From assembly GCA_016792685.1 (NCBI GenBank), contig JAEULQ010000072.1, positions 1-32,539 of the forward strand: DNA of 32,539 nucleotides, written 5' to 3'. The notes beneath the pieces are model-generated. The model was not told the origin of the DNA, ran no database searches, and saw only the letters and a program-made list of their open reading frames with translations. The position numbers were made by a program, and so were the translations under genes. Shown here in pieces: positions 1-7,652 of this stretch. The stretch comes from Tabrizicola sp. Its GTDB lineage: Bacteria; Pseudomonadota; Alphaproteobacteria; Rhodobacterales; Rhodobacteraceae. How positions within the stretch are numbered: position 1 is the first letter of the stretch; every line of letters starts with the position of its first letter.

Positions 1-431
1 ATCGCGTCCAGCTCGGCCTTGTTCCGGGTCAGACCATGGATCTTCGGCCCGTAAGCCACGTTGTCATAGATGCTTTTCGGAAACGGGTTCGGCTTCTGGA
101 ACACCATGCCGACGCGGGCACGCAGCTGGACGGGATCGACGCGGGGGTCGTAGATATCCTCGCCCTCCAGCAGGATCTGCCCCGAGACCCGGGCCGAGGC
201 GACCGTGTCGTTCATCCGGTTGAGACAGCGCAGGAAGGTCGACTTGCCGCAGCCCGAAGGCCCGATGAAGGCAGTGACCGCGCGGTCGAGGATCTCGACC
301 GAAACATCCTTCAGCGCATGGTTCTGCCCGTAGTGAACCTGAACCCCACGCGCCGATATCTTCGCCGTGGCAGCCTGCAGTCCCTGACCCGCCGTCCGGA
401 TGTCGTCCATCGCCCGCTCCACGCCGTCCAT
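1..431 (-). CDS. pstB: Phosphate ABC transporter ATP-binding protein PstB (5' part, runs off the window)
   Basis: Cytoplasmic ATPase that powers high-affinity phosphate import through PstC/PstA. The visible 143 codons contain the Walker A motif GPSGCGKST followed by [10 protein letters not shown], then the Q-loop stretch [23 protein letters not shown]. The [10 protein letters not shown] and [10 protein letters not shown] wording is typical of PstB rather than of other ABC ATPases. The ABC signature, Walker B and H-loop lie beyond the window edge. The start used is ATG at 431; an in-frame ATG at 410 is an alternative. The gene directly upstream on the same strand is ribokinase, 65 bp away, not pstA, so it does not follow a pstSCA set in the usual order. 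A Pho-box-like sequence lies in that gap. Family assignment is firm; whether it is the only PstB of this genome cannot be seen. Confidence 0.9.
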   Translation of the reverse strand, partial: MDGVERAMDDIRTAGQGLQAATAKISARGVQVHYGQNHALKDVSVEILDRAVTAFIGPSGCGKSTFLRCLNRMNDTVASARVSGQILLEGEDIYDPRVDPVQLRARVGMVFQKPNPFPKSIYDNVAYGPKIHGLTRNKAELDA

Positions 432-464
432 GCTGCCGCTTTAGGACGGCATGGTGAAGCATAT

Positions 465-482
465 GCGACGGATTTGTAACAG
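465..482 (-). promoter_or_regulatory. Pho-box-like PhoB operator upstream of pstB
   Basis: On the minus strand this reads CTGTTACAAATCCGTCGC: two CTGTCAT-like heptamers separated by AAAT, the spacing of the classical PhoB Pho box. It ends 33 bp before the pstB start and lies between the ribokinase stop and pstB, so it would allow phosphate-responsive transcription of pstB independently of the sugar operon. Match to consensus is imperfect (about 5 of 7 in each repeat). Confidence 0.6.
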
Positions 483-496
483 CGCGATGACAGGCC

Positions 497-1417
497 TCAG
501 CGGCGTGCCAGCAGGGCCTCGATCTCGGCCCGCGAGGGCATCGAAGGTGCCGTCCCGGCCCGGGTGACCGAAATCCCCGCCGTGGCACAGCCGAAGCGCA
601 CGGCCTCGACGACATCCTTGCCCTCGGAGAGTGCAACCGCAAAACCGCCGTTGAAGGCATCACCTGCGCCAGTGGTCTCGACCACCGGCCCGGCACTGAT
701 CACCGGCACATGCACACTGCGCGACCGGTCACGGTACAGCGCTCCGTTGCCCCCAAGCGTGATCACGACGGCACCCACGCCGCGCGCCAGCAGCGCGTCT
801 GCCGCCTTTTCCGCCTCGGCGACCGAGGTGACGGGCAGGCCGGTCAGGGTCTCCGCCTCGGATTCGTTCGGCGTGACGAAATCGCAAAGCGCAAGCATCG
901 CATCGTCCAGGGGCGCCGCCGGGGCCGGGTTCAGGATCGTGCGCACACCGGCTGCCCGGGCAAGCTCAAGTCCCCGCCGTGCTGCCGGGATCGGCTGCTC
1001 CAGCTGGGTGACAAAGACCGAAGCGCTGCGGATCAGCTCTGCCTTGGCGTCAAGGTCGCCCGCAGTGATCCGGGCCGCCGCACCGGGCGAGACGATGATC
1101 GCATTGTTCCCCGTCGCCTCTTCCAGGAAGATGAAGGCCGCCCCGGTATAGCTTTCGCCGTCCTCGGTTACCTCGGCATGCACACCGGCCTTGCCCCAGG
1201 TCGAGCGCGCGATCTGGGCGAAATCGTCTTTCCCAAGCCGGGTGATGAAATGGGTCTTTCCCCCGGCCATCGCCGCTGCCACCGCCTGGTTCGAGCCCTT
1301 GCCACCCGGGCCCAGCACGAAGCTTTTGCCAAGGATCGTCTCGCCCATCTTCGGCATGCGCTCGGCACGATAGGCGGTATCGGCAACAAAAATGCCAAGG
1401 ATCACAATCGGTTTCAT
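497..1417 (-). CDS. rbsK: Ribokinase (PfkB family carbohydrate kinase)
   Basis: ATP-dependent kinase of ribose or a related pentose; 306 residues, the usual ribokinase length. Visible motifs are the N-terminal sugar-binding GGKGSNQA (about residue 39), NPAPA (about 163), TLGGNGAL (about 220) and the C-terminal PfkB signature TTGAGDAFNGGF, whose Asp (about 253) is the catalytic base. An AGGGAAGG ribosome-binding site precedes the ATG. It follows the RbsD/FucU-type gene by 18 bp and the ABC ATPase further upstream, so it is probably the last gene of the leftward operon starting near 3.02 kb. Pairing with an RbsD-type mutarotase fits phosphorylation of a free furanose. The true substrate may differ from ribose, since the neighbouring transporter is of the CUT1 (MalFG) type rather than the RbsABC type. 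Confidence 0.85.
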   Translation of the reverse strand: MKPIVILGIFVADTAYRAERMPKMGETILGKSFVLGPGGKGSNQAVAAAMAGGKTHFITRLGKDDFAQIARSTWGKAGVHAEVTEDGESYTGAAFIFLEEATGNNAIIVSPGAAARITAGDLDAKAELIRSASVFVTQLEQPIPAARRGLELARAAGVRTILNPAPAAPLDDAMLALCDFVTPNESEAETLTGLPVTSVAEAEKAADALLARGVGAVVITLGGNGALYRDRSRSVHVPVISAGPVVETTGAGDAFNGGFAVALSEGKDVVEAVRFGCATAGISVTRAGTAPSMPSRAEIEALLARR

Positions 1418-1435
1418 CGTCTCACGCCTTCCCTG

Positions 1436-1888
1436 TCACGCCTCCGGTGGGATCACGCCCTTGCGCAGCATGAAGCAGCCATAGAACCGCCGCTCGCCGG
1501 TCTGGATCACCGCATAGGACTTCCGTGCCATGTCATAGAAGGCGAAACGCTCGATGGAAACCATCTTTCGGGCCCGGCCCTCGGCGCGGTCGATCTCGGC
1601 CTGCACCTCGGCCTGCACCGTGGGGATTTCGTCGGGCTTGCCCACCACTTCCATCCGGCCCGCGAAGTCATCGACGAAAGTGTCCAGCGGCAGCACCGAC
1701 AGGATTGCGTTGATCGCTTCGGCGCAGGTCAGGTTCTCCATCCGGAGCAGGCGGCCGGTGACCGTTGCCCGCGCGACCGAGTCCGACGGAAAATTGGTAT
1801 CCGCCACGATCAGCACATCACCGTGCCCCATCGCCCGGAGGCAGGCCAGCACTTCGGCATTCAGCCGGTTGTCGATCCCCTTGAGCAT
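1436..1888 (-). CDS. RbsD/FucU-family sugar mutarotase (copy 1)
   Basis: RbsD/FucU proteins are small cytoplasmic decamer-forming mutarotases that interconvert anomers or ring forms of ribose or fucose. This 150-residue protein begins MLKGIDNRLNAEVL and has the family's MGHGD motif (catalytic His), the LPLDTF stretch and a C-terminal FAFYDMARKSYAVIQTGE...YGCFMLRKGV block. The open frame extends 12 codons further upstream, but ATG 1888 is preferred because it has AAAGGA 8 bp before it and because the second copy at 7064 begins with the same MLKGID. It lies between the transport ATPase and ribokinase. Subfamily (RbsD versus FucU) cannot be settled by eye; the ending YGCFMLRKGV looks more like FucU. 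Confidence 0.85.
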   Translation of the reverse strand: MLKGIDNRLNAEVLACLRAMGHGDVLIVADTNFPSDSVARATVTGRLLRMENLTCAEAINAILSVLPLDTFVDDFAGRMEVVGKPDEIPTVQAEVQAEIDRAEGRARKMVSIERFAFYDMARKSYAVIQTGERRFYGCFMLRKGVIPPEA

Positions 1889-1959
1889 CCTGCCGATCCT
1901 TTCATCTTCTTGCAGATTCCCCACCGAGGTGCGGAGGGCATGCCCCCAAGCACCACCCT

Positions 1960-3015
1960 TTATCCCAGGCGTGCACCCGATGCCCTGTCGAAGAGATGCA
2001 CCTTTTCCGCATCCGGCGCAAAGGTCAGGCTGTCGCCCGGACGGAAGCTCACCCGGTCGCGGAACATCGCCACTACATCCCGTCCGCCCGAACGCAAAAC
2101 GACATGGGTCTCGGACCCGGTCGGCTCGACCACCGCGACGGTTCCCGCGATCCCTTGGGGCCCGACCGACAGATGTTCCGGGCGGATGCCGTAGGTCACT
2201 TCTTGACCCTCGGCGACCGAAAGGCCGGGGGGCAGCGGCAGCCGCCCGCCGTCTTCCAGAACGACCGCGCCGCCCTTTACCACGCCCGGCGCCATGTTCA
2301 TCGCGGGGCTGCCGATGAAGCCCGCAACAAAGGTATTCTCCGGCCGGTCATAAAGCTCCAGCGGTGCGCCGACCTGTTCAATCCGGCCACCCTGCATGAC
2401 CACGATCTTGTCGGCCATCGTCATCGCCTCGATCTGGTCATGGGTGACATAGACCGTCGTCGTCTTCAGACGCTGGTGCAGTTCACGGATCTCGGTCCGC
2501 ATCTGGACACGCAGTTTCGCGTCGAGGTTCGACAGGGGTTCGTCGAACAGAAACACCTGCGGATCGCGCACGATGGCACGGCCCATCGCGACCCGCTGGC
2601 GCTGGCCACCCGAAAGTGCGCGGGGATAGCGGTCGAGGTAGTTCGTCAGCCCCAGGATTTCCGCCGCGCGCTTTACCTTCTCGGCGATCGCGGCCTTTTC
2701 CATGCCACGCATCTTGAGCGGAAAGCCCATGTTCGCGCCCACGGTCTTGTGCGGATAAAGCGCGTAGTTCTGGAACACCATCGCGATGTCACGCTCCGAC
2801 GGGGGCAGGTTGTTGACCCGCCGCTCACCGATCCGGATGTCGCCGCTGGTGATTTCCTCCAGCCCCGCGATCATCCGCAGCAGCGTGGACTTGCCGCAGC
2901 CGGACGGGCCGACCAGCACGACGAACTCACCATCGGCGATGTCGAGATCAATGCCGTGGACGACGTCAACTGCGCCATAGGCCTTCTTCAACGCGCGGAC
3001 CGTCACAACCGCCAT
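1960..3015 (-). CDS. Sugar ABC transporter ATP-binding protein (UgpC/MalK type)
   Basis: ATPase subunit of a CUT1-type carbohydrate importer. In order: Walker [10 protein letters not shown] (about residue 37), Q-loop MVFQNYALYPH, ABC signature LSGGQRQR, Walker [14 protein letters not shown]-loop VTHDQ, then a C-terminal TOBE/regulatory domain of about 110 residues with the GIRPEHL motif. An ATG at 3024 gives three more residues, but GGGAGGG lies directly against it and 9 bp before ATG 3015, so 3015 is chosen. It is divergent from the binding-protein and permease genes at 3294-7030, which have no ATPase gene of their own, so it very likely energises that transporter. The intervening region carries the shared CTAACATGTTAG operator. 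Confidence 0.92.
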   Translation of the reverse strand: MAVVTVRALKKAYGAVDVVHGIDLDIADGEFVVLVGPSGCGKSTLLRMIAGLEEITSGDIRIGERRVNNLPPSERDIAMVFQNYALYPHKTVGANMGFPLKMRGMEKAAIAEKVKRAAEILGLTNYLDRYPRALSGGQRQRVAMGRAIVRDPQVFLFDEPLSNLDAKLRVQMRTEIRELHQRLKTTTVYVTHDQIEAMTMADKIVVMQGGRIEQVGAPLELYDRPENTFVAGFIGSPAMNMAPGVVKGGAVVLEDGGRLPLPPGLSVAEGQEVTYGIRPEHLSVGPQGIAGTVAVVEPTGSETHVVLRSGGRDVVAMFRDRVSFRPGDSLTFAPDAEKVHLFDRASGARLG

Positions 3016-3081
3016 CGCCGTCATCCCTCCCCCAGATTTGCCGCAAGGCTAGCGGTCACGACCGGCGCTGTCCACCGGCTG

Positions 3082-3109
3082 ATCATACTAACATGTTAGA
3101 ATCTTGACA
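3082..3109. promoter_or_regulatory. Divergent promoter elements around operator 1
   Basis: Leftward, a -10-like TATGAT (minus strand of 3082-3087) abuts the palindrome at 3088-3099, with CTGTCA 17 bp upstream as a possible -35. Rightward, a perfect TTGACA at 3104-3109 begins 5 bp after the palindrome and could be the -35 of the transporter operon, although no convincing -10 follows at 17 bp. A protein bound to the palindrome would lie between -35 and -10 of the leftward promoter, as expected for a repressor. Boxes are by eye. Confidence 0.4.
3088..3099. promoter_or_regulatory. Operator 1: palindrome CTAACATGTTAG (putative GntR site)
   Basis: Perfect 12-bp palindrome with AT at matching outer positions on both sides (AT-n-palindrome-n-AT). 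It lies in the 279-bp region between the divergent ABC ATPase and binding-protein genes. The identical 12-mer occurs at 16216-16227 beside the GntR gene and a 10/12 version at 12370-12381, so it is the best candidate operator of that regulator. Confidence 0.7.
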
Positions 3110-3250
3110 GGCCCCCTGCCCCCCTGCCAAGCTGACCCAAGGAAAGGCTGCCGCACGGGGAGGGGAGGCCCCAGGGTTCTGTCGTCGACCAAGAACGGTC
3201 GGCGCAACGCACCGGTTTTCAGACGTCACCACCGCAACAGAAAACGGCCC

Positions 3251-3266
3251 CCGGCGCGTTCGCCGG
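3251..3266 (+). other. 5' leader hairpin before the sugar-binding protein gene
   Basis: CCGGCG-CGTT-CGCCGG, a perfect 6-bp GC stem with a 4-base loop, 13 bp before the AGGGAGGA ribosome-binding site of the gene at 3294. It could stabilise the leader. The rest of the 3100-3250 stretch is GC-rich leader in which I see no further gene or motif. Confidence 0.4.
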
Positions 3267-3293
3267 CAAGGGCATTCCAAGGGAGGAACGAAC

Positions 3294-4919
3294 GTGAAGG
3301 TCGAACACTACAATGCTATGCTGCAAGGCCGGATGAGCCGGCGGCGCATGCTGCAGGGGGCTACGGCGCTTACGGCCATGGCGGCCCTGCCGATGTCGGC
3401 GCGCATGGCCTCGGCGCAAGACAACATCCGGGCCGAAATCCTGAAGATCCCGGGCGTGGGCATGGGTTCGCCCACCGATGCCGACTGGCAGAAGGTCGGC
3501 GAGATGTGCCTTGGACCCACCAAGGCAAACGTGGCCGAGGGCGAGTTCGCGGGGGTTGAGCTGACCTTCATGGGTCTGAACAACCAGAACCTGCACAACG
3601 TGCTGTTCCGCGGCTTCCTGAAGCCCTGGGAGGCCTATACCGGGGCCAAGATCAACTGGATCGACCTTGCCCAGGCCGATTACAACCCGCGGCTCCAGCA
3701 GGCCATCGCCACCGGAACGGTCGACTTCGACATCATCGAGATGGGCGCACCCTTCGAGGGCGACACCGCCGGCAAGGGCCTTCTCGACGAAATGCCCGAC
3801 TGGGTGAAGACCCAGATCGAGGCGGATGACCTCGTGGCCTATCTGCAGCCGCCGGTCGGCACCTGGAACGGCAAGTCCTACCGGATCACCATCGACGGCG
3901 ACTGCCATACGCTGGCCTACCGGAAGGACTATTTCGGCGAGGGCGGCATCGGCGGTGCCGAGATGCCCAAGCACTGGGAAGACGTGAACGCGATGTCGGT
4001 GGCCCTCAAGGGCAAGACCGACCCGCTGACCGGGCTGCCCGCCTATGGATTCCTTGACCCGCTGAAGGGCTGGGGTGGCTTCGGCTTCTACTTCCTGGAA
4101 GACCGGGCGACCGCTTACGTCAAGCACCCGTCCGACCCCGCCTGGCTGTTTGATCCCGACACGATGAAGCCGCGGGTCAACAACCCGGGCTGGGTGCAGG
4201 CGATCCAGGACGTGATGGACCTGATCAAGGCCGACGCCTATCCGCCGGACCAGATCAACGCCGACCCCGGCACCACTGCCTTCAGCCAGTTCCTCGCCGG
4301 AACCGGTACGGCGCTGACCTGGTGGGGCGATGTGGGTTCGAACGCCCGGACCTCGGACACCTCGGTCGTGGGCGACGTCGTGGGCTTCGACATCAACCCT
4401 GGCGCCAAGCGGGTCTACAACCACGCCGCCGGTGCCTGGGAAGAGACCGAAAACTTCGCCCCGAACCTCGCCTATCTGGGCTGGGGCGTCTATGTCACCA
4501 GCCGTGTCTCGGGCGACGAGAAGAAGCGCAAGGCCGCCTGGTCGGCTGCCGCGCATCTTGGCGGCAAGGACATCTCGCTCTGGATGGCGGCCTATCCGTC
4601 GGGCTTCCAGCCCTATCGCAACTCGCACTTCCAGTTCGAAGAGTGGGAAGCGGCGGGCTATGACCGGGCCTTTGTCGAGGATTACCTCGGCTCGAACCGC
4701 GACAGCTACAACCACCCGAACGCAGCGATCGAGCCGCGCATCCCCGGCATCTTCCAGTACTACTCGGTCGCCGAGGACGAACTGGCCAAGGGCTTTGCCG
4801 GTCAGTACGCAAGCGCACAGGAAACGGCCGATGCCATCGCCGCCGCCTGGGAGAAGATCACCGACCAGATTGGCCGCGACAGTCAGATCGCACTCTACAA
4901 GGCCTCGCTCGGCATGTGA
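3294..4919 (+). CDS. Tat-exported ABC sugar-binding protein (family 1, large)
   Basis: Periplasmic receptor of a CUT1 carbohydrate importer. The start is GTG with AGGGAGGA 6 bp upstream. The N-terminus carries a twin-arginine signal (SRRRML, residues 15-20), a hydrophobic stretch and a likely cleavage site ASA|QD after residue 41. At 541 residues it is much longer than MalE-type proteins (about 400) and belongs to the large family-1 binding proteins of alphaproteobacteria. Tat export suggests folding before export. It is followed by a stem-loop (4928-4953), then two permease genes. The ligand is unknown; context (ribokinase, RbsD/FucU proteins, aldose dehydrogenase, sugar-acid dehydratase under the same operator) suggests a monosaccharide, glycoside or sugar acid. 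Confidence 0.88.
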   Translation: MKVEHYNAMLQGRMSRRRMLQGATALTAMAALPMSARMASAQDNIRAEILKIPGVGMGSPTDADWQKVGEMCLGPTKANVAEGEFAGVELTFMGLNNQNLHNVLFRGFLKPWEAYTGAKINWIDLAQADYNPRLQQAIATGTVDFDIIEMGAPFEGDTAGKGLLDEMPDWVKTQIEADDLVAYLQPPVGTWNGKSYRITIDGDCHTLAYRKDYFGEGGIGGAEMPKHWEDVNAMSVALKGKTDPLTGLPAYGFLDPLKGWGGFGFYFLEDRATAYVKHPSDPAWLFDPDTMKPRVNNPGWVQAIQDVMDLIKADAYPPDQINADPGTTAFSQFLAGTGTALTWWGDVGSNARTSDTSVVGDVVGFDINPGAKRVYNHAAGAWEETENFAPNLAYLGWGVYVTSRVSGDEKKRKAAWSAAAHLGGKDISLWMAAYPSGFQPYRNSHFQFEEWEAAGYDRAFVEDYLGSNRDSYNHPNAAIEPRIPGIFQYYSVAEDELAKGFAGQYASAQETADAIAAAWEKITDQIGRDSQIALYKASLGM

Positions 4920-4927
4920 CACTGTGA

Positions 4928-4953
4928 GGGGGTGGGCAATTCTGCCCACCCTC
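4928..4953 (+). terminator. Stem-loop between binding-protein and permease genes
   Basis: GGGTGGGCA (4930-4938), loop ATTC, TGCCCACCC (4943-4951): a perfect 9-bp stem extendable by about two pairs. No U-run follows, so it is more likely an mRNA-stabilising or partially attenuating element that raises binding-protein levels over the permeases, as known in malE-malF-type operons. Confidence 0.65.
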
Positions 4954-4994
4954 CCTGATTCTGCGCGCGGGCGGGAGACCGGCCGCGCAAACCC

Positions 4995-6113
4995 TTGGCG
5001 GGCAAACGATTGGGCAGCAGCGAACACCTTCACATCGTCACCAGTGACGATATCACGCCCGGCCGGAAGCGGTTTGGCCAGACGCTGGTCTGGGGCAGCG
5101 CCGGGCTGATGCTTTGCGTGGGCGCGGCCCAACTGGTTCAGTCGCTTGGCTGGCAGGACTTCGGCTTCCAGACCTGGCGTCCGACGCTTTACGCCTTCTG
5201 CCTCTGGGCCACGGCGCTTTGCTGGGCGCAGGTGCTGGTCCGCGGCGAACAGGGCAAGCGCACGCTCTTTGTCCTACCCGCAGCGCTCTTCGTCGTCTCG
5301 CTCACGATCTTTCCGCTGCTCTTCGGCCTGATCATCGCCTTTTCCAGCTGGAACCTCTCCAGCCCGGACGGCCGCCAGTTCAACGGGGTCGCGAACCTCG
5401 TACAGATGTGGAACGACCCGTTCTACTGGAACGCCATGTGGAACATGGTCTGGTATACGCTGGCCATCATCGTCGAATATGCCATTGCCTTTGGCCTCGC
5501 GCTTCTGCTGAACGCCCAGATCCGGGCGCGCAAGTTCTTCCGCGTGGCCTTCCTTCTGCCGCTGATGCTGTCGCCTGTCGCCGTGTCCTGGATGATCGGC
5601 AAGTCGATGCTCGAACCCCGCTTCGGCCCGCTCGCCCGACTGGGCCGCGCGATGGGATGGGAGAACCCCTCGTTCTTCGGCTCACCGGAAATGGCCAAGC
5701 TCACCATCATGCTGATGGACGCCTGGACCTTCATCCCCTTCATGATGATCATGCTGCTGGCGGGCCTGCAGGCGATCCCGAAGGAACTGACCGAGGCGAG
5801 CCGCGTCGATGGCGCCACGGGCTGGAAGAGCTTCTGGGAAGTGACCTTTCCCCTGATGCTTCCAGTTTCGGTCACGGCAATCCTGATCCGCATCATCTTC
5901 AAGCTGAAGCTTGCCGATATCGTGATCAACGTCACTTCGGGCGGGCCCGGAGGGGCCACCGATACGGTCACCAGCTTCATCTTCCGTGAGTACCGAGACC
6001 GGTCGAACGTGGGCTACGGCACGATGCTGGCGATGGTCTACCTCGTGTTCATCGTGATCGCGATGACCATCCTCATGAAACTTGCCGCGCGCTGGTCGGG
6101 ACCGAAGACATGA
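4995..6113 (+). CDS. Sugar ABC transporter permease, MalF/UgpA type
   Basis: Inner-membrane permease subunit. The C-terminal 290 residues form a typical MalF-type domain with the EAA loop LTEASRVDGATGWKSFWEVTFPLMLP, where the cytoplasmic ATPase docks. About 80 extra N-terminal residues carry additional hydrophobic segments (around residues 33-50 and 65-80), longer than the usual 290-320-residue permease. No ATG is available near the 5' end; the frame opens after a stop at 4956-4958. TTG at 4995 is used; TTG at 5010, preceded by GGCGGGC, is an equally plausible start. The following permease overlaps by 4 bp (ATGA). Confidence 0.85.
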   Translation: MAGKRLGSSEHLHIVTSDDITPGRKRFGQTLVWGSAGLMLCVGAAQLVQSLGWQDFGFQTWRPTLYAFCLWATALCWAQVLVRGEQGKRTLFVLPAALFVVSLTIFPLLFGLIIAFSSWNLSSPDGRQFNGVANLVQMWNDPFYWNAMWNMVWYTLAIIVEYAIAFGLALLLNAQIRARKFFRVAFLLPLMLSPVAVSWMIGKSMLEPRFGPLARLGRAMGWENPSFFGSPEMAKLTIMLMDAWTFIPFMMIMLLAGLQAIPKELTEASRVDGATGWKSFWEVTFPLMLPVSVTAILIRIIFKLKLADIVINVTSGGPGGATDTVTSFIFREYRDRSNVGYGTMLAMVYLVFIVIAMTILMKLAARWSGPKT

Positions 6114-7030
6114 CCGAAACCGCGATCTTCAAGGACAGTGCCGCCGACCGCAGCTTTCGCGCCAAGTGGTTTGCCAACCGCCTCGTGGTCTATGGCGTGC
6201 TGATCCTCTGGGCGGTGATCTGCCTCTTCCCGATCTATTGGACCATCACGACAAGCTTCAAGATGGCCCCGAACGTGATGCAGGGGAACATGGTGCCCTG
6301 GGTCGACTTCCAACCGAAATGGCTGGGGTGGAAATCGCTGGGCCTGTCGCCCGACACGATCGGCACCGAATCCACGGTGCGGGACGAATTCGTCAAACGC
6401 TTCCTGAATTCCTCGATCACGGCACTGGTGTCGTCCTTGCTTGCCGTCATTCTCGGCTCGCTGGCCGCCTATGGGCTGTCGCGGTTTTCCTACAAGTTCC
6501 TCTGGATGAAGAACGACGACATCTCGTTCTTCTTCCTCAGCCAGCTTATCCTGCCGCCGGTCGTGCTCGCCCTGCCCTTCCTCGTGCTCTACAAGGAGCT
6601 GGCGCTTCTGGACACCACGATCGGGCTGATCCTGCTTTATACGCTGTCGGTCCTGCCCATCGTCATCTGGATCATGCGTGACCAATTCGCCTCGATCCCG
6701 ACTGAGCTGGAAGAGGCCGCGATGGTCGATGGCCTGGGCGTCTGGGGCGCCTTCTTCACCATCATCCTGCCCATCGCGCTTCCCGGCATGGTGGCGGCCT
6801 TCATCCTGTCGCTTGTCCTGACCTGGAACGAATACTTCTTCGCAGCGCTCCTGACCTCGACCCATTCCAACACCTTGCCGGTGATGGTCGCCAGCCAGAC
6901 CGGCAGCCAAGGCATCAGCTGGTGGTCGATGGCCGCGCTCTCGACGGCGGCGATCCTGCCGCTTGTCATCATCGGCGTTGTGCTGGAACGCTTCATCATC
7001 AAGGGCATGGCCGCAGGGGCCGTGAAGTAG
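6110..7030 (+). CDS. Sugar ABC transporter permease, MalG/UgpE type
   Basis: Second inner-membrane permease of the importer; 306 residues with about six hydrophobic segments and the MalG EAA loop LEEAAMVDGLGVWGAFFTIILP near residue 200. The C-terminal end VLERFIIKGMAAGAVK is characteristic of MalG-family proteins. The start ATG overlaps the upstream permease stop (ATGA), indicating translational coupling. It forms the transmembrane heterodimer with the preceding gene product. A second RbsD/FucU-type gene follows 33 bp downstream. Confidence 0.9.
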   Translation: MTETAIFKDSAADRSFRAKWFANRLVVYGVLILWAVICLFPIYWTITTSFKMAPNVMQGNMVPWVDFQPKWLGWKSLGLSPDTIGTESTVRDEFVKRFLNSSITALVSSLLAVILGSLAAYGLSRFSYKFLWMKNDDISFFFLSQLILPPVVLALPFLVLYKELALLDTTIGLILLYTLSVLPIVIWIMRDQFASIPTELEEAAMVDGLGVWGAFFTIILPIALPGMVAAFILSLVLTWNEYFFAALLTSTHSNTLPVMVASQTGSQGISWWSMAALSTAAILPLVIIGVVLERFIIKGMAAGAVK

Positions 7031-7063
7031 GCTGGGCGGTATTGCACTCACCGGGGGGAAAGG

Positions 7064-7519
7064 ATGCTCAAGGGAATAGACCAGCGCCTCTCTGCCGAAG
7101 TTGTCCATGTCCTGATGCTGATGGGTCATGGCGATGACCTGGTGATCTGCGACGTGAACCATCCCGCCGCGACCATCGCTGCCGAGACGACTTATGGTCG
7201 CCTGATCGACATGGCGGGCTGTGACATTCCCACCGCTGCCCGCGCGATCCTTTCCCTGATGCCACTTGATACGTTCGTCCCATCCCCAATCCGCCGAATG
7301 CAGGTCGTGGGTGACCCTGCCGCCGAAGTACCGGTCTTCGCCCGAATGCAAGCTGTCGCAGACAGCGCAGAGGGCCACCCGGTCGGGATGGAAAGCCTGG
7401 AACGCTTCGCCTTCTACGACGCCGCAAAACGCGCCTTCGCTATCATCCGCACGGCCGACAGTGGGCCTTATGGCTGCTTCATCCTCAAGAAGGGCGTCGT
7501 GACGCTGCCTGAGCTTTAG
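7064..7519 (+). CDS. RbsD/FucU-family sugar mutarotase (copy 2)
   Basis: Paralogue of the protein at 1436-1888: both begin MLKGID, share MGHGD (catalytic His), LPLDTF versus MPLDTF, the FAFYDAAKRAFAIIRT block and a YGCFILKKGV ending. 151 residues, normal for the family. GGGGAAAGG precedes the ATG. It is the last gene of the rightward transporter operon and is followed by a strong hairpin. Having one copy in each arm of a divergent transport locus suggests that spontaneous mutarotation of the imported sugar limits flux, or that the copies act on different sugars. The mutarotase role comes from the family, not from this sequence. Confidence 0.85.
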   Translation: MLKGIDQRLSAEVVHVLMLMGHGDDLVICDVNHPAATIAAETTYGRLIDMAGCDIPTAARAILSLMPLDTFVPSPIRRMQVVGDPAAEVPVFARMQAVADSAEGHPVGMESLERFAFYDAAKRAFAIIRTADSGPYGCFILKKGVVTLPEL

Positions 7520-7532
7520 CCGGGCTGATCTC

Positions 7533-7566
7533 CACTCTGGCAGGCGGAAACTGGCCTGCCAGAGTG
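7533..7566 (+). terminator. Hairpin terminator of the transporter operon
   Basis: A 13-bp perfect stem, CACTCTGGCAGGC (7533-7545) and GCCTGCCAGAGTG (7554-7566), with an 8-base loop, 14 bp after the RbsD-like stop codon. Only a weak T-rich stretch follows, so termination may be partial. Confidence 0.65.
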
Positions 7567-7618
7567 CTCATTTCCCCCGAACCCTCGCAATCGAAGCTCG
7601 GCACCCCATCTCTGTAGG

Positions 7619-7637
7619 AGCGAACCATCCGTTCGCT
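7619..7637 (+). other. 5' leader hairpin of the fasciclin-domain gene
   Basis: AGCGAAC-CATCC-GTTCGCT, a perfect 7-bp stem immediately before the AAAAGGA ribosome-binding site at 7640-7646. It could influence translation or mRNA stability of the gene at 7653. No known riboswitch fold is recognisable. Confidence 0.45.
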
Positions 7638-7652
7638 TGAAAAGGACTTTCC

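Noticed and set aside
3219-5132. 637-codon open frame on the minus strand opposite the sugar-binding protein gene
   Set aside because: It is antisense to a gene with Tat signal, ribosome-binding site and clear family match; its translation is Gly/Val/Arg/Asp-rich without domains, typical of a high-GC shadow frame.
497-7030. Classical RbsDACBK ribose operon
   Set aside because: Ribokinase and RbsD-type genes are present, but the transporter is of the MalFG/UgpC (CUT1) type with a large Tat-exported family-1 binding protein, not RbsA/RbsC/RbsB.
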